A stretch of DNA of 64,000 bases from Acestrorhynchus altus (taxonomy: Eukaryota; Chordata; Actinopteri; Characiformes; Acestrorhynchidae), in the NCBI GenBank assembly GCA_034509495.1, contig CM067508.1:24215240-24279239 (forward strand). The letters run 5' to 3'. Shown piece after piece: positions 1 to 8,354 of this stretch (positions are counted from its first letter, which is position 1; the number at the start of each line of letters is the position of its first letter). The notes under the pieces are model-generated. The model made no database searches and was not told the origin of the DNA. It saw only the letters and a list, made by a program, of their open reading frames with translations. The position numbers were made by a program, and so were the translations under genes.

Positions 1-24
1 CTCAGTACATTACGTGAAGCTTAC

Positions 25-247
25 CTGTCCCCAAAAACATGACTGCATACTGGCCATCCTCTGCGGAAACTCGGTCCACTACAATCTGAGTGAGCCGGTA
101 CTCAGTGTTGACCCTTGTGAAGATGGGCCGGCCCGTAATTGGGAACACGGAGCGGTACATGAGCGGGTGCAAACGGATGAAGCTGATGACATCATCAGGG
201 AAGTCTTTGGTGGTCTTTATACGTGGGTCATAAGTGCGACTCGGACA
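25..247 (-). CDS. sema3d: sema3d coding exon, 223 bp (sema domain, last exon in window)
   Basis: Encodes residues 408-481 of the assembled protein, CPSRTYDP to VMFLGT, plus the first base of the next codon. The acceptor CTCAACAG and donor CAG/GTAAGC are both canonical. The segment corresponds to the late blades of the sema propeller; TKDFPDDVISFI and YRLTQIVVDRV are close to SEMA3D. In GQYAVMFLGT an alanine replaces the aspartate that most class 3 members have there (GQYDVMF), a possible lineage change. The frame is open throughout and the exon starts in phase 0, matching the preceding exon. Confidence 0.95.
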
Positions 248-661
248 CTGTTGAGGACACATAAATATAATAAGTAGCCAAAATGTGAATCAGGCAGTCG
301 TTCTTTATATTGTTGTGTTATATTTTCAAATGAATGCTCCAAAATAACTTAATTATAATTTAAATTTACACTGACTTCCCCTGAAATATGAGAAGTTTTC
401 CCACTGAGAATTAAGAAGTTGAAAAATATACAGGAGTAACATTAAATGTGCTCAATCATATTTGACAAATGAACTGTATTAGATGGCTTTTCAATAAAGA
501 GCAAGTTTAGGCAGATATAAACACTGGGTTGTAGCTCCCTCTAGTGGTGAATAGAGGTAAATAGTGATTTAATTTGAAATGGGGACAGGCTTGAGTCCTC
601 AGAATCAGACGCAGAGAGATAGTCAAAACAAAAGAAAGAGAAACAGTGGGGTGGTCCTAAC
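248..661 (-). other. sema3d intron, short and AT-rich
   Basis: A 414-bp intron bounded by GTTAGG (donor) and CTCAACAG (acceptor). No repeat or other feature is recognised in it. Confidence 0.8.
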
Positions 662-806
662 CGTGCCAGGTCTTGGGTAAGGAATTCTTCCCTCATATTC
701 CACCCAGCGATGGTCTGGTCCCTCTTTGTGAGCGTAAGGCCCATTAAACACAGCACGAATATCCTCCATATTGTACACACACACTGCTGAGCCCTTAAAA
801 ATAGAG
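662..806 (-). CDS. sema3d: sema3d coding exon, 145 bp (sema domain)
   Basis: Encodes residues 359-407: SSIFKGSAVCVYNMEDI, FNGPYAHKEGPDHRWVEYEG and IPYPRPGT. The FKGSAVCVY / GPYAHKEGP / PYPRPGT run is the most conserved stretch of class 3 semaphorins. The acceptor is a pyrimidine tract ending GTCAG at 807 and the exon opens with one base completing the serine codon begun in the 70-bp exon. The donor is ACG/GTTAGG, weaker than its neighbours at +3 to +6. AGG-type acceptors a few bases further in would break the reading frame and are rejected. Confidence 0.96.
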
Positions 807-1261
807 CTGACAAAGCACACAAACACAGAGAAACAATGATAGAAAACACAATCCAAACAGCACATCACACACAGTGTACTATACCAACAGAATTAATTTA
901 CTATGGAAGACAACTGTGTTCTTTATGCTTATCTTTAATCCAGAGCCTTGGCAATGTTTTCTAAAACAAAGAAGTAATAGAAGGCCTGTGGCAAGCAAAG
1001 GTGGATGTCTGCAGGGAGTGAGTCAGAGCTGAGAATGAGCTGTGTTTGGACATTCAGCTGGGCTGATAATAACAAACTAAGTATGTGATTCTGCAAGATC
1101 TCTTAGAGCTGTAAACAGTAAATTAAGCCACAGGACTGGATGGTTTTATGTTCTTGGCCTAAAGGCATTCGTGGATGAAATCAGATTGATCTACAGGCTT
1201 CAATATATCCACAGATCATAAAAAAATAAATAAATCAAACAAATAAAAACAGGATAAACAC

Positions 1262-1331
1262 CTGCTAGTGGTAAACACTCCATACACCCTGGGGTTCCTC
1301 TCATCCCTACTGGGGAGCAGAAAGATGTCCT
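1262..1331 (-). CDS. sema3d: sema3d coding exon, 70 bp (sema domain)
   Basis: Encodes residues 336-358, QDIFLLPSRDERNPRVYGVFTTS, entering with two bases after a shared C and leaving with AG that is completed by the next exon. The product aligns residue for residue with the SEMA3D segment around DERNPVVYGVF. It is too short to stand out as an open frame. The donor is CAG/GTGTTT; the acceptor CATCATAG has only a loose pyrimidine tract. Confidence 0.93.
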
Positions 1332-2531
1332 CTATGATGTATAAAGACAAACATATACACACAGTATATTAGATGAAAAACATATTTAACAATGACAGTA
1401 TTGCAAGTATAAAAACAGCCTGTGACCAATCTGATCTATATACATATGTTTAATCAGGATTTCAGCGTTTTTCATATGTAAAATTGTAAAATTGTATTGC
1501 ATAATTCTATAATCTCCCACAATTCACTGGCAATTTAGAGTAAACATTGTAACTCACTACATAAGCTGAATATGGACCAGAATGCAACTCTGAGTCTCGT
1601 TATTAAGTAACACAGTGGAACGAATGGAGCGGATGACATTTGCTCATATAGGTAACTAGCTAAGCCAATGACAGTACAGGCCACTGGAGGCTGTGAAGGT
1701 CAGATGTTTCTCATGTAACATTGGCTCAGTAGATGGGAGGCTTATGTTTGTAAGCAACATAATCAAGTTGCTCAAATTATTCCATGAACAGCACAGAACA
1801 TTTCTAACTTTAATTCAGAACAGTTTGTGTGTGGATGGAGCTTAAACACGGCTCAGACTGTGTGACCGTGCTGATGCATGCTGCTGATGAAGTGAAGGTA
1901 AAATGTCTGAATTTACCTGCGTTACTGCACTACGTAGTAAACTAAACAGTCTATCCCTAATCAGTACTGCTGGAATCCATTTCAGACACAGCCAAAGTCT
2001 AGATCATAGGTCCCGGTGCAGAGCCAAAGACAGCCATTGTCCAATCTGGAATAATTCCTTTAACCAATAAACTACTGAGAAATATTGTACTTCTTTTTTT
2101 GTTTTGTTTTTAACTGCCATAATCTTTCTAGCCATTACAGTACCAGTATAGTGCCCCAGGAAACTCTCAGGCCAATCATGTGTTGTACATATCACATGTG
2201 ACGCTACTCAACCAGTCCAGTCTTTGCATTTTGATGAACACTGCGACCTGAGTGAATGACACATACAGGGCTGGGTCCAGATAACACTGTCCCATCACCC
2301 CAGAGCCAAAACAAAGTATGTGCAACAATATAAGAGCTCTTTTGAGACACTTTCAGGATGACAATGTTGTGTGATTAGGTGCCTGAAATGTAATTCATTG
2401 AACTATATATCAAATGTTAAAACTGCAAGAGAAACATTTCCATTTTATCAGATCTATTAAACAAGTACACCTGTTCATATTTGGGGTTGTGTGTGTCACT
2501 GGCTGTATGTGCATACAACCATCCAACTTAC
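1332..2531 (-). other. sema3d intron, 1.2 kb
   Basis: Intron between the 115-bp and 70-bp exons. No recognisable repeat, RNA or coding segment; small open frames here have no family resemblance. Confidence 0.75.
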
Positions 2532-2646
2532 GGAGCTCGTCAAAATGTGTATCCACTCCATCCCTGCCTGGAATGGAACACACAAGGCGGGCCTTAAGGA
2601 ATGTCGTCCACTTGTTGGTCAGACTTCTCAAACCTCCCACGTCATT
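2532..2646 (-). CDS. sema3d: sema3d coding exon, 115 bp (sema domain)
   Basis: Encodes residues 298-335: NDVGGLRSLTNKWTTFLK, ARLVCSIPGRDGVDTHFDEL. The NKWTTFLKARL core is a class 3 signature. Threonine in SLTNKW replaces the valine or isoleucine usual in the family. The donor C/GTAAGT is strong. The acceptor TTTCAG is preceded directly by a long TG repeat that takes the place of a normal pyrimidine tract (see the repeat at 2652). The exon begins in phase 0 after ARVCK and ends in phase 1. Confidence 0.96.
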
Positions 2647-2651
2647 CTGAA

Positions 2652-2654
2652 ACA

Positions 2655-2693
<39 letters not shown>

Positions 2694-2698
2694 GCGCA
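2652..2698 (+). repeat. CA microsatellite at a splice acceptor
   Basis: About 20 CA units with a short CGCG end. On the gene strand it reads as TG repeats running to within a few bases of the TTTCAG acceptor of the 115-bp semaphorin exon. Confidence 0.97.
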
Positions 2699-3079
2699 TG
2701 AGCCAGGCTTCACAAATCAGTGTTGATCAAAAGCAGAGGTTTAAACAAACTGTTGCTTTTTATTTTACAGACTCCATAAATAAACTCACATTAAAGAAAG
2801 TGAAGAGCTCCATCTGTAACTGATTAGACCAGCTTATTTAACTAAGGGAGGGTGAGGAGGAGGCCTAACAATCATCAATTACACTCAGACCCTCTGCACA
2901 GCAGGAGGAATGAGGCATATTCTCTCTGAATTTCTATGAATATACACAAAGGCTGTTAGGATAACTGAATTAAACTCTACCATTATTAGATTAAAATTGT
3001 CTTCTTGATTAATTGGCCATGATTGGATATCAGTTACATTTGTGGTCAGAAGTTGTGATTTCAAACTCTCATCGTGAAC

Positions 3080-3350
3080 ACGAATTTCTTATTTGTAATG
3101 TTAGCCTGCTTCATCCATTCCACAACCACCTTTGATGTGTGTTTGGGGTCCTGTTTAAACACCCAGTTGTGTTTAAAGTATCTACCACTGTCTAGCTGAT
3201 GGTTTGAGGTTAAAGTATCTACCACTGTCTAGCTGATGGTCTGAGGCCATGCTGAAGAATTCTGAGGTAGTCATCCTCCTTCATTATTCCATTCACTTGC
3301 AATGTATCAGTCCCATGTTGCTACCACCACCATGCTTAACAGCTGGTACA
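3080..3350 (-). mobile_element. Tc1/mariner transposase fragment (third family)
   Basis: The reverse strand resembles the middle of degenerate fish Tc1 copies, with phrases such as the one around GTTTGGGGTCCTG, the CACCCAGTTGTGT motif and a terminal CACCATGCTTAACAGCTGG. No terminal repeats or open frame remain. It contains a 37-bp exact-looking tandem duplication (3173-3246). Assigned by resemblance to recalled fish Tc1 fragments. Confidence 0.55.
3173..3246. repeat. 37-bp tandem duplication
   Basis: Two adjacent copies, 3173-3209 and 3210-3246, each beginning TTAAAGTATCTACCACTGTC and differing at one or two bases. It lies inside the Tc1 remnant. Confidence 0.9.
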
Positions 3351-6068
3351 GCATAGATGTAGATGTCATTTAAGCTGAAAGGTGTCATTTCTGGAGTTAC
3401 ACGAAGTTTTGTGTACATACTGAAGGTACTGAGGCTGTGGGTACAATCCTGTGAAATCTAATGGAGTGAGCTTGGAGGTGACTGTGCTTGGGATGCTAGA
3501 CTTCACTGCTGAGCCTTCTGGAAGTGCATGGGCTTAATTCAGCAAAACACAGATGAAGAAAGATATCTGAAAACCTTGCAAGGTAGTGATTGGACTGTAT
3601 GTAAAGTGAATGAGCAATGAGTCACTGAATGAGTCAAATGTATCACTGTTAGATTCAACATCTCGTAACCCTCCTGGATTATTTCACAAACTGCAAATGT
3701 TTAAGGAAAGTTTGCTGATCTTATCTTCCTGACCTTATCTTGCGGATCTTATCTTCCTGCAGCATTGGTTAATTGAATTGGCCATAAATGGCCACTTTTA
3801 GGTTTGGTGCAGGGGCTTGTTTATATTATTGTTCAAAGACAGGTCATAACAGGAATTTTGCTAAACTTTGGAAAAGGGGTGGGCTTCATGTATAACCCCA
3901 GTTGTTAGGTGTAGGATTTTATCATCTCATTATCATATGCATGATCAGTGTATGCATAATGATATTAATATTTTTAAAAGCCTATTACTTTGACTTTTAA
4001 AATGTTAATAAAGTAATTTGAAGGGTTATATTTTATTAAGTCTTATTTCTTAAGTCTTAATTAATTCCTTGATTGTTCAGGATCAGTAGTACTCATTACT
4101 CACTACTACTCATACCAGTAATAATGTGATCCACAGTCACAGTCCTAATGTCAACCCTTCATTTTAGTGCAGAGGGTCTGAACTGCAGCTGTGCAGGACA
4201 CAAGAAGTGTTGTACATGAGGACAATAATGACCCCTTTCATTCATTCTCAGGGTCAGGTTAACTGTCTTTAGACAGTTTACAATAGCAGAGAGGCCGGCT
4301 CTTGCGGAGGACATTTACTGAGGACACTCATATGAATCTCCTTGTTATTCTTCAGAAGGGTCTGATCAAACATTCCTATCAAGTTGAAGCCTGTGTACTT
4401 GAGTCCGTAAGGCTAGTCCATTCAGGGCCATTATGGCAGCTGAAGAACATGTACACTTGAGAGAGAGGAGAAAGGGGAAGCACAAAAGGGTTTAGGAGTA
4501 GCATTTTCTGAACACTTTAATCTTCAAAGATGCTCTCTCTCGAGTGAGTGGTGCTACCCAGAGAGGAATCTGGTCTCAGCTAGCTTTACAGCTTACTCCC
4601 AAAGCTGTAAATGCCACCACGCTTCAGACCAAGAATTTTGCAATAGAGCTCGGAATTTTTATGGCTAATAGGCAAAAGTAGGAGAGGTGGATGAGAGCCT
4701 ACAGCACAGAGCAAAGCACATAGCCTCCACACATCCCACACATCTGCTTATAAGGACATTTAGGAAACATTCAAGACGTGTATAAAATATGACCCCACCA
4801 TTAGTAACAACAGCAAATGAGCTTCTAGAGTAGGCCTTATGTATACAGTTCAGACAGTTGTAATTGACCAATAGAACATTTTGTTATTGTATTTTTAAGG
4901 GTTATCATGAGTGTGGATTCACTATGTAAACTTGAATTCTAGGGTTGCATGATATATTGTTTGTTCAGTAATAATATTGAATTTCTGGATACTAATTTTA
5001 AAAATAATCCTCTATTTTATATATGCAAATAATCCTAAAGTTTTTGTGAGTATCCTGAGAGGTTCAGCACTGGGGTGATAGTTACTAGACTAATGCAGCT
5101 CATAATATTGTAGGAACTGGAACCCTAAACTGTTTGGCAACAATGTCTTGGTACAAGTCTTGTAACTGACTGTAACCAAGGGATAGGACGTTGGAGGCCT
5201 TTGTGGTGATGTTTTGAAATGGGAGGCTAATAAATGTTTTCAATATTATCTCATAAGTACAGCATGGGTCTTGGAAATGAACTTGATTAAAAGTAAATAA
5301 ACAGGACCTTAGACTAAGCAGTCAGGCAGAGAGTAGTTCAGGTCTTCTCTTTTCATTCTAGTCAAAGAACATCTCACTGCATAAATGGACTAAACTTGAT
5401 CACTCCAACAGTGACATCCAGCTAACCTACTGAACAATACAGGCACTTACAATGAAGGCCCCATTTAAATTGTAGCCTAGGACCCTCTGGTCACCTTAAT
5501 CCACTAGTTGCTGGTCCACTAGTAGCAGTGGTGGGAACCTACCAATAGAGGTCCAAAGATAGAGCACAAACCAGCAACAGCATGTTAAACATAACGTTTT
5601 GGATCATCAGTGATTCTAACTCTACTTTTAGTGGAGACTCAACTCATTATTAACATTTTTTTGGAGCTTGGGTGTCTTTTATTCTCATACAGCCAAAATT
5701 TAATTTTCTAGTTATCCCCCACTAAGGGGAAAGCACTCTTTTGGTTCCGCACTTTACCATCTGAAATAATGAGTCTAGTTAGCACAATTACAGCCCAGCA
5801 CAAAGGAAACTCTCCTGTCACCATGAACGATGACTCAGACATAACTACACAGGCAAACCTTTGGTTTGATTTACCCTCCCTGACAACAGTGGATCGGTTT
5901 GCTTTCAACAGACCACATCAAGTGGAAAGCACCAGAAAGCCCACTGTGCCAGTGGGGACACTAATTCACCTGATGCACTGTGAAACAGACAGATCAGAGA
6001 AATGGGAGGACTTCCTTTATTAAGTGGAGCAAGGACAACCACGTGGGCGTTCTCTTGGGGGCCCTTAC
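3351..6068 (-). other. sema3d intron, unremarkable part
   Basis: AT-rich intron sequence with no gene or repeat I can name. Open frames at 5708-6023 are random and overlap the splice region of the next exon. Confidence 0.7.
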
Positions 6069-6211
6069 CTTGCAGACACGGGCGACGCGGGACAGCACAC
6101 CTTTGTCCATGGTGCTCCCATCCCGGGACATCTCACGGAAGAAGAAGTAAATCTTGTCATCGTCAGGGTTGAAGGTGTCTGCGATCGGATGGGCTGCTAT
6201 AAATTTGGCTT
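6069..6211 (-). CDS. sema3d: sema3d coding exon, 143 bp (sema domain)
   Basis: Encodes residues 250-297: EAKFIAAHPIADTFNPDD, DKIYFFFREMSRDGST, MDKGVLSRVARVCK. The pattern FNPDDDKIYFFFRE then GST.DK..LSRV.RVCK is closest to SEMA3D. IADT replaces the family IPDT. The donor AAG/GTAAGG and acceptor GTCCACAG are good. Entry needs two bases (AA) completing the glutamate started by G at the end of the 129-bp exon. Confidence 0.96.
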
Positions 6212-6324
6212 CTGTGGACACGAGAGACACAAGCCAGAGAGAACTTATTTACTGCCCTGCCAAGAGTCTTTTTAGATAGATTACTTAAACAGAGTAGAGA
6301 AAGACCAGAGATGATGCCCCTTGT

Positions 6325-6560
6325 ATCTTCACTCACTGGTCAGTTTATCAGAAACAGCCACCTATAACTGCAATTATCTGCAGAAAATGCTACACTATTT
6401 CTCAGCTACAATATATTCTATCCATCAGTTAAAAGGCAACACCGAAAAAGATCACCAGATATTTGTGTGGTGGATCATTCTCAGCAAAACACTGGCACTG
6501 GAATCAGAGTGGCATTTAGTGCATGTTGTGTTTGTGAACACCACTTCTAATGAATGCATT
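6325..6560 (-). repeat. dispersed repeat, related to 11660-12160
   Basis: Contains CACTCACTGGTCAGTTTATC and GTGGTGGATCATTCTCAGC, which on the reverse strand resemble pieces of the same fish repeat family that is better preserved at 11660-12160. Diverged and partial; family name not assigned. Confidence 0.5.
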
Positions 6561-6589
6561 CTTTAAGTTGCATCTAATGCTGACAGATA

Positions 6590-6789
6590 CAGTGGGGAAA
6601 ATAAGTATTTAGTCAGTCACCAATTGTGCACGTTCTCCCACTTAAAAAGATGAGAGAGGCCTGTAATTGACATCATAGGTAGACCTCAACTATGAGAGAC
6701 AAAATGTGAAAAAAAAATTGAGAAAATAATTTTGTCTGACTTTTAAAGAATTTATTTGCAAATAATGGTGGAAAATAAGTATTTGGTCA
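6590..6789 (+). repeat. left 200-bp terminal inverted repeat of the Tc1 element
   Basis: Outer transposase-site candidate at 6590-6618; inner direct-repeat copy near 6769-6789 (GTGGAAAATAAGTATTTGG). About 97-98% identical to the right arm by eye: a C/A change, a two-base change, and two single-base length differences in homopolymer runs. Confidence 0.95.
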
Positions 6790-6955
6790 CCTACAAACAA
6801 GCAAGATTTCTGGCTGTCACAGACCTGTAACTTCTTTTTTAAGAGGCTCCTCTTTCCCCCACTCATTACCTGTATTAATGGTACCTGTTTGAAGTCATTA
6901 ACAGTATAAAAGACACCTGCCCACAACCTCAAACAGTCACACTCCAAACTCCACT
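6790..6955 (+). promoter_or_regulatory. 5' untranslated/promoter segment of the Tc1 transposase
   Basis: The 166 bp between the left inverted repeat and the ATG holds an AGTATAAAAG TATA-like motif at about 6902-6911, some 45 bp before the start codon. This is consistent with a short internal promoter as in other Tc1 elements; activity is inferred. Confidence 0.5.
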
Positions 6956-7978
6956 ATGGTGAAGAAGAAAGAGCTGTCGGAGGACACCAGAAACCGAATT
7001 GTAGACCTGCACCAGGCTGGGAAGACTGAATCTGCAATAGGCAAGCAGCTTGGTGTGAAGAAATCTACTGTGGGAGCAATAATTAGAAAATGGAAGACCT
7101 ACAAGACCACTACTAATCTGCCATTATCTGGGGCTCCACGCAAGATCTCAGCCCGTGGGGTCAAAATGATCACAAGAACGGTGAGGAAAAATCCCAGAAC
7201 CACAAGGGGGGATCTAGTGAATGACCTGCAGAAAGCTGGGACCAACGTTACAAAGGCTACCATCAGCAACACACTACGACGCCAGGGACTCAGATCTTGC
7301 AGTGCCAGACGTGTCCCCCTGCTTAAGCCAGTCCATATCCAGGCACGTCTGAAGTTTGCTAGAGAGCATTTGGATGTTCCAGAAGAGTATTGGGAGAATG
7401 TCATATGGTCAGATGAAACCAAAGTAGAACTATTTGGTAAAAACACAACTCGTCGTGTTTGGAGGACAGTGAATGCGGAGTTGCATCCAAAGAACACCAT
7501 ACCAACTGTGAAGCATGGGGGTGGCAACATCATGCTTTGGGGCTGTTTCTCTGCAAAGGGACCAGGACGACTGGTCCGTGTACATGAAAGAATGAATGGG
7601 GCCATGTATTGTGAGATTTTGGGTGCAAACCTCCTTCCATCAGCAAGGGCAATGAAGATGAAACGTGGCTGGGTCTTTCAGCATGACAATGATCCCAAGC
7701 ACACTGCCAGGGCAACAAAGGAGTGGCTTCGTAAGAAACATTTCAAAGTCCTGGAGTGGCCTAGCCAGTCTCCCGATCTCAAGCCCATCGAAAACATTTG
7801 GAGGGAGTTAAAAGTCCGTGTTGCCCGCCGACAGCCCCAAAACATCACTGCTCTAGAGGAGATCTGCATGGAGGAATGGGCCAACATACCAGCAACAGTG
7901 TGTGCCAACCTTGTGAAGACTTACAGAAAACGTTTGACCTCTGTCATTGCCAACAGAGGATATACAACAAAGTATTGA
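6956..7978 (+). CDS. Tc1/mariner transposase, full length, DD34E
   Basis: This cut-and-paste DNA transposase of 340 residues, the usual Tc1 length, would act in the nucleus on its own inverted repeats. Residues about 1-50 form the first helix-turn-helix (paired-like, GKQLGVKKSTVGAIIRKWK). Residues about 57-65 are a GRPR-like basic hinge (SGAPRKISA). Residues about 66-115 form the second helix-turn-helix. The catalytic domain has D153 (IWSDETK), a glycine-rich box (KHGGGNIMLWGCFS, 187-200), D244 (FQHDNDPKH) and E279 (SPDLKPIENIW). The 34-residue spacing gives DD34E, and as I recall these are the same positions as in Sleeping Beauty. The first ATG has a purine-poor but acceptable context (CACTATGG). 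No stop or frameshift is present, and TGA ends the frame 16 bp before the right inverted repeat. It is transcribed opposite to the host gene. Confidence 0.97.
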   Translation: MVKKKELSEDTRNRIVDLHQAGKTESAIGKQLGVKKSTVGAIIRKWKTYKTTTNLPLSGAPRKISARGVKMITRTVRKNPRTTRGDLVNDLQKAGTNVTKATISNTLRRQGLRSCSARRVPLLKPVHIQARLKFAREHLDVPEEYWENVIWSDETKVELFGKNTTRRVWRTVNAELHPKNTIPTVKHGGGNIMLWGCFSAKGPGRLVRVHERMNGAMYCEILGANLLPSARAMKMKRGWVFQHDNDPKHTARATKEWLRKKHFKVLEWPSQSPDLKPIENIWRELKVRVARRQPQNITALEEICMEEWANIPATVCANLVKTYRKRLTSVIANRGYTTKY

Positions 7979-7994
7979 GATGAACTTTTGTTAT

Positions 7995-8194
7995 TGACCA
8001 AATACTTATTTTCCACCATTATTTGCAAATAAATTCTTTAAAAGTCAGACAAAATTATTTTCTCAATTTTTTTTTTACATTTTGTCTCTCATAGTTGAGG
8101 TCTACCTATGATGTCAATTAACGGCCTCTCTCATCTTTTTAAGTGGGAGAACTTGCACAATTGGTGACTGACTAAATACTTATTTTCCCCACTG
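7995..8194 (-). repeat. right 200-bp terminal inverted repeat of the Tc1 element
   Basis: Reverse complement of 6590-6789, with inner direct-repeat copy near 7995-8015 and outer copy ending in CCCCACTG followed by the TA duplication. Confidence 0.95.
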
Positions 8195-8209
8195 TATGTG
8201 TGCATGCAA

Positions 8210-8222
8210 ATGCACACACACT

Positions 8223-8253
<31 letters not shown>

Positions 8254-8354
8254 ACACACACTCACACACACTCACACACACTCACACACACTCACACACA
8301 CTCACACACACTCACACACACTCACACACACTCACACACTCACACACTCACACT
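8210..8354 (+). repeat. CA/CACT compound microsatellite
   Basis: CA units grade into a longer-period ACACACACTC repeat of about 10 bp, repeated about ten times. It starts 14 bp after the Tc1 element's TA, so the transposon entered beside or within low-complexity DNA. Confidence 0.97.

Larger units (their letters stand above)
6590..8194 (+). mobile_element. complete Tc1/mariner transposon, 1605 bp
   Basis: The element begins CAGTGGGGAAAATAAGTATT and ends with its inverted complement. It is flanked by TA at 6588-6589 and 8195-8196, the expected target duplication. The 200-bp terminal repeats (6590-6789, 7995-8194) differ at only about five positions. Each carries an outer and an inner copy of a direct repeat around GGAAAATAAGTATTT, the IR/DR layout of Sleeping Beauty-type elements. 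One uninterrupted transposase gene lies between. It sits antisense in the sema3d intron between the 129-bp and 143-bp exons. From memory the ends resemble the Passport/ZB group of fish Tc1 elements; a repeat-library search would settle this. Nothing seen would disable it, so it is a candidate recently mobile copy. Confidence 0.96.

Noticed and set aside
5769..6023. Plus-strand frame next to the 143-bp exon
   Set aside because: Chance frame in intron DNA; the semaphorin exon on the opposite strand explains the local coding signal.
7099..7605. 168-codon minus-strand frame
   Set aside because: Antisense shadow of the Tc1 transposase.
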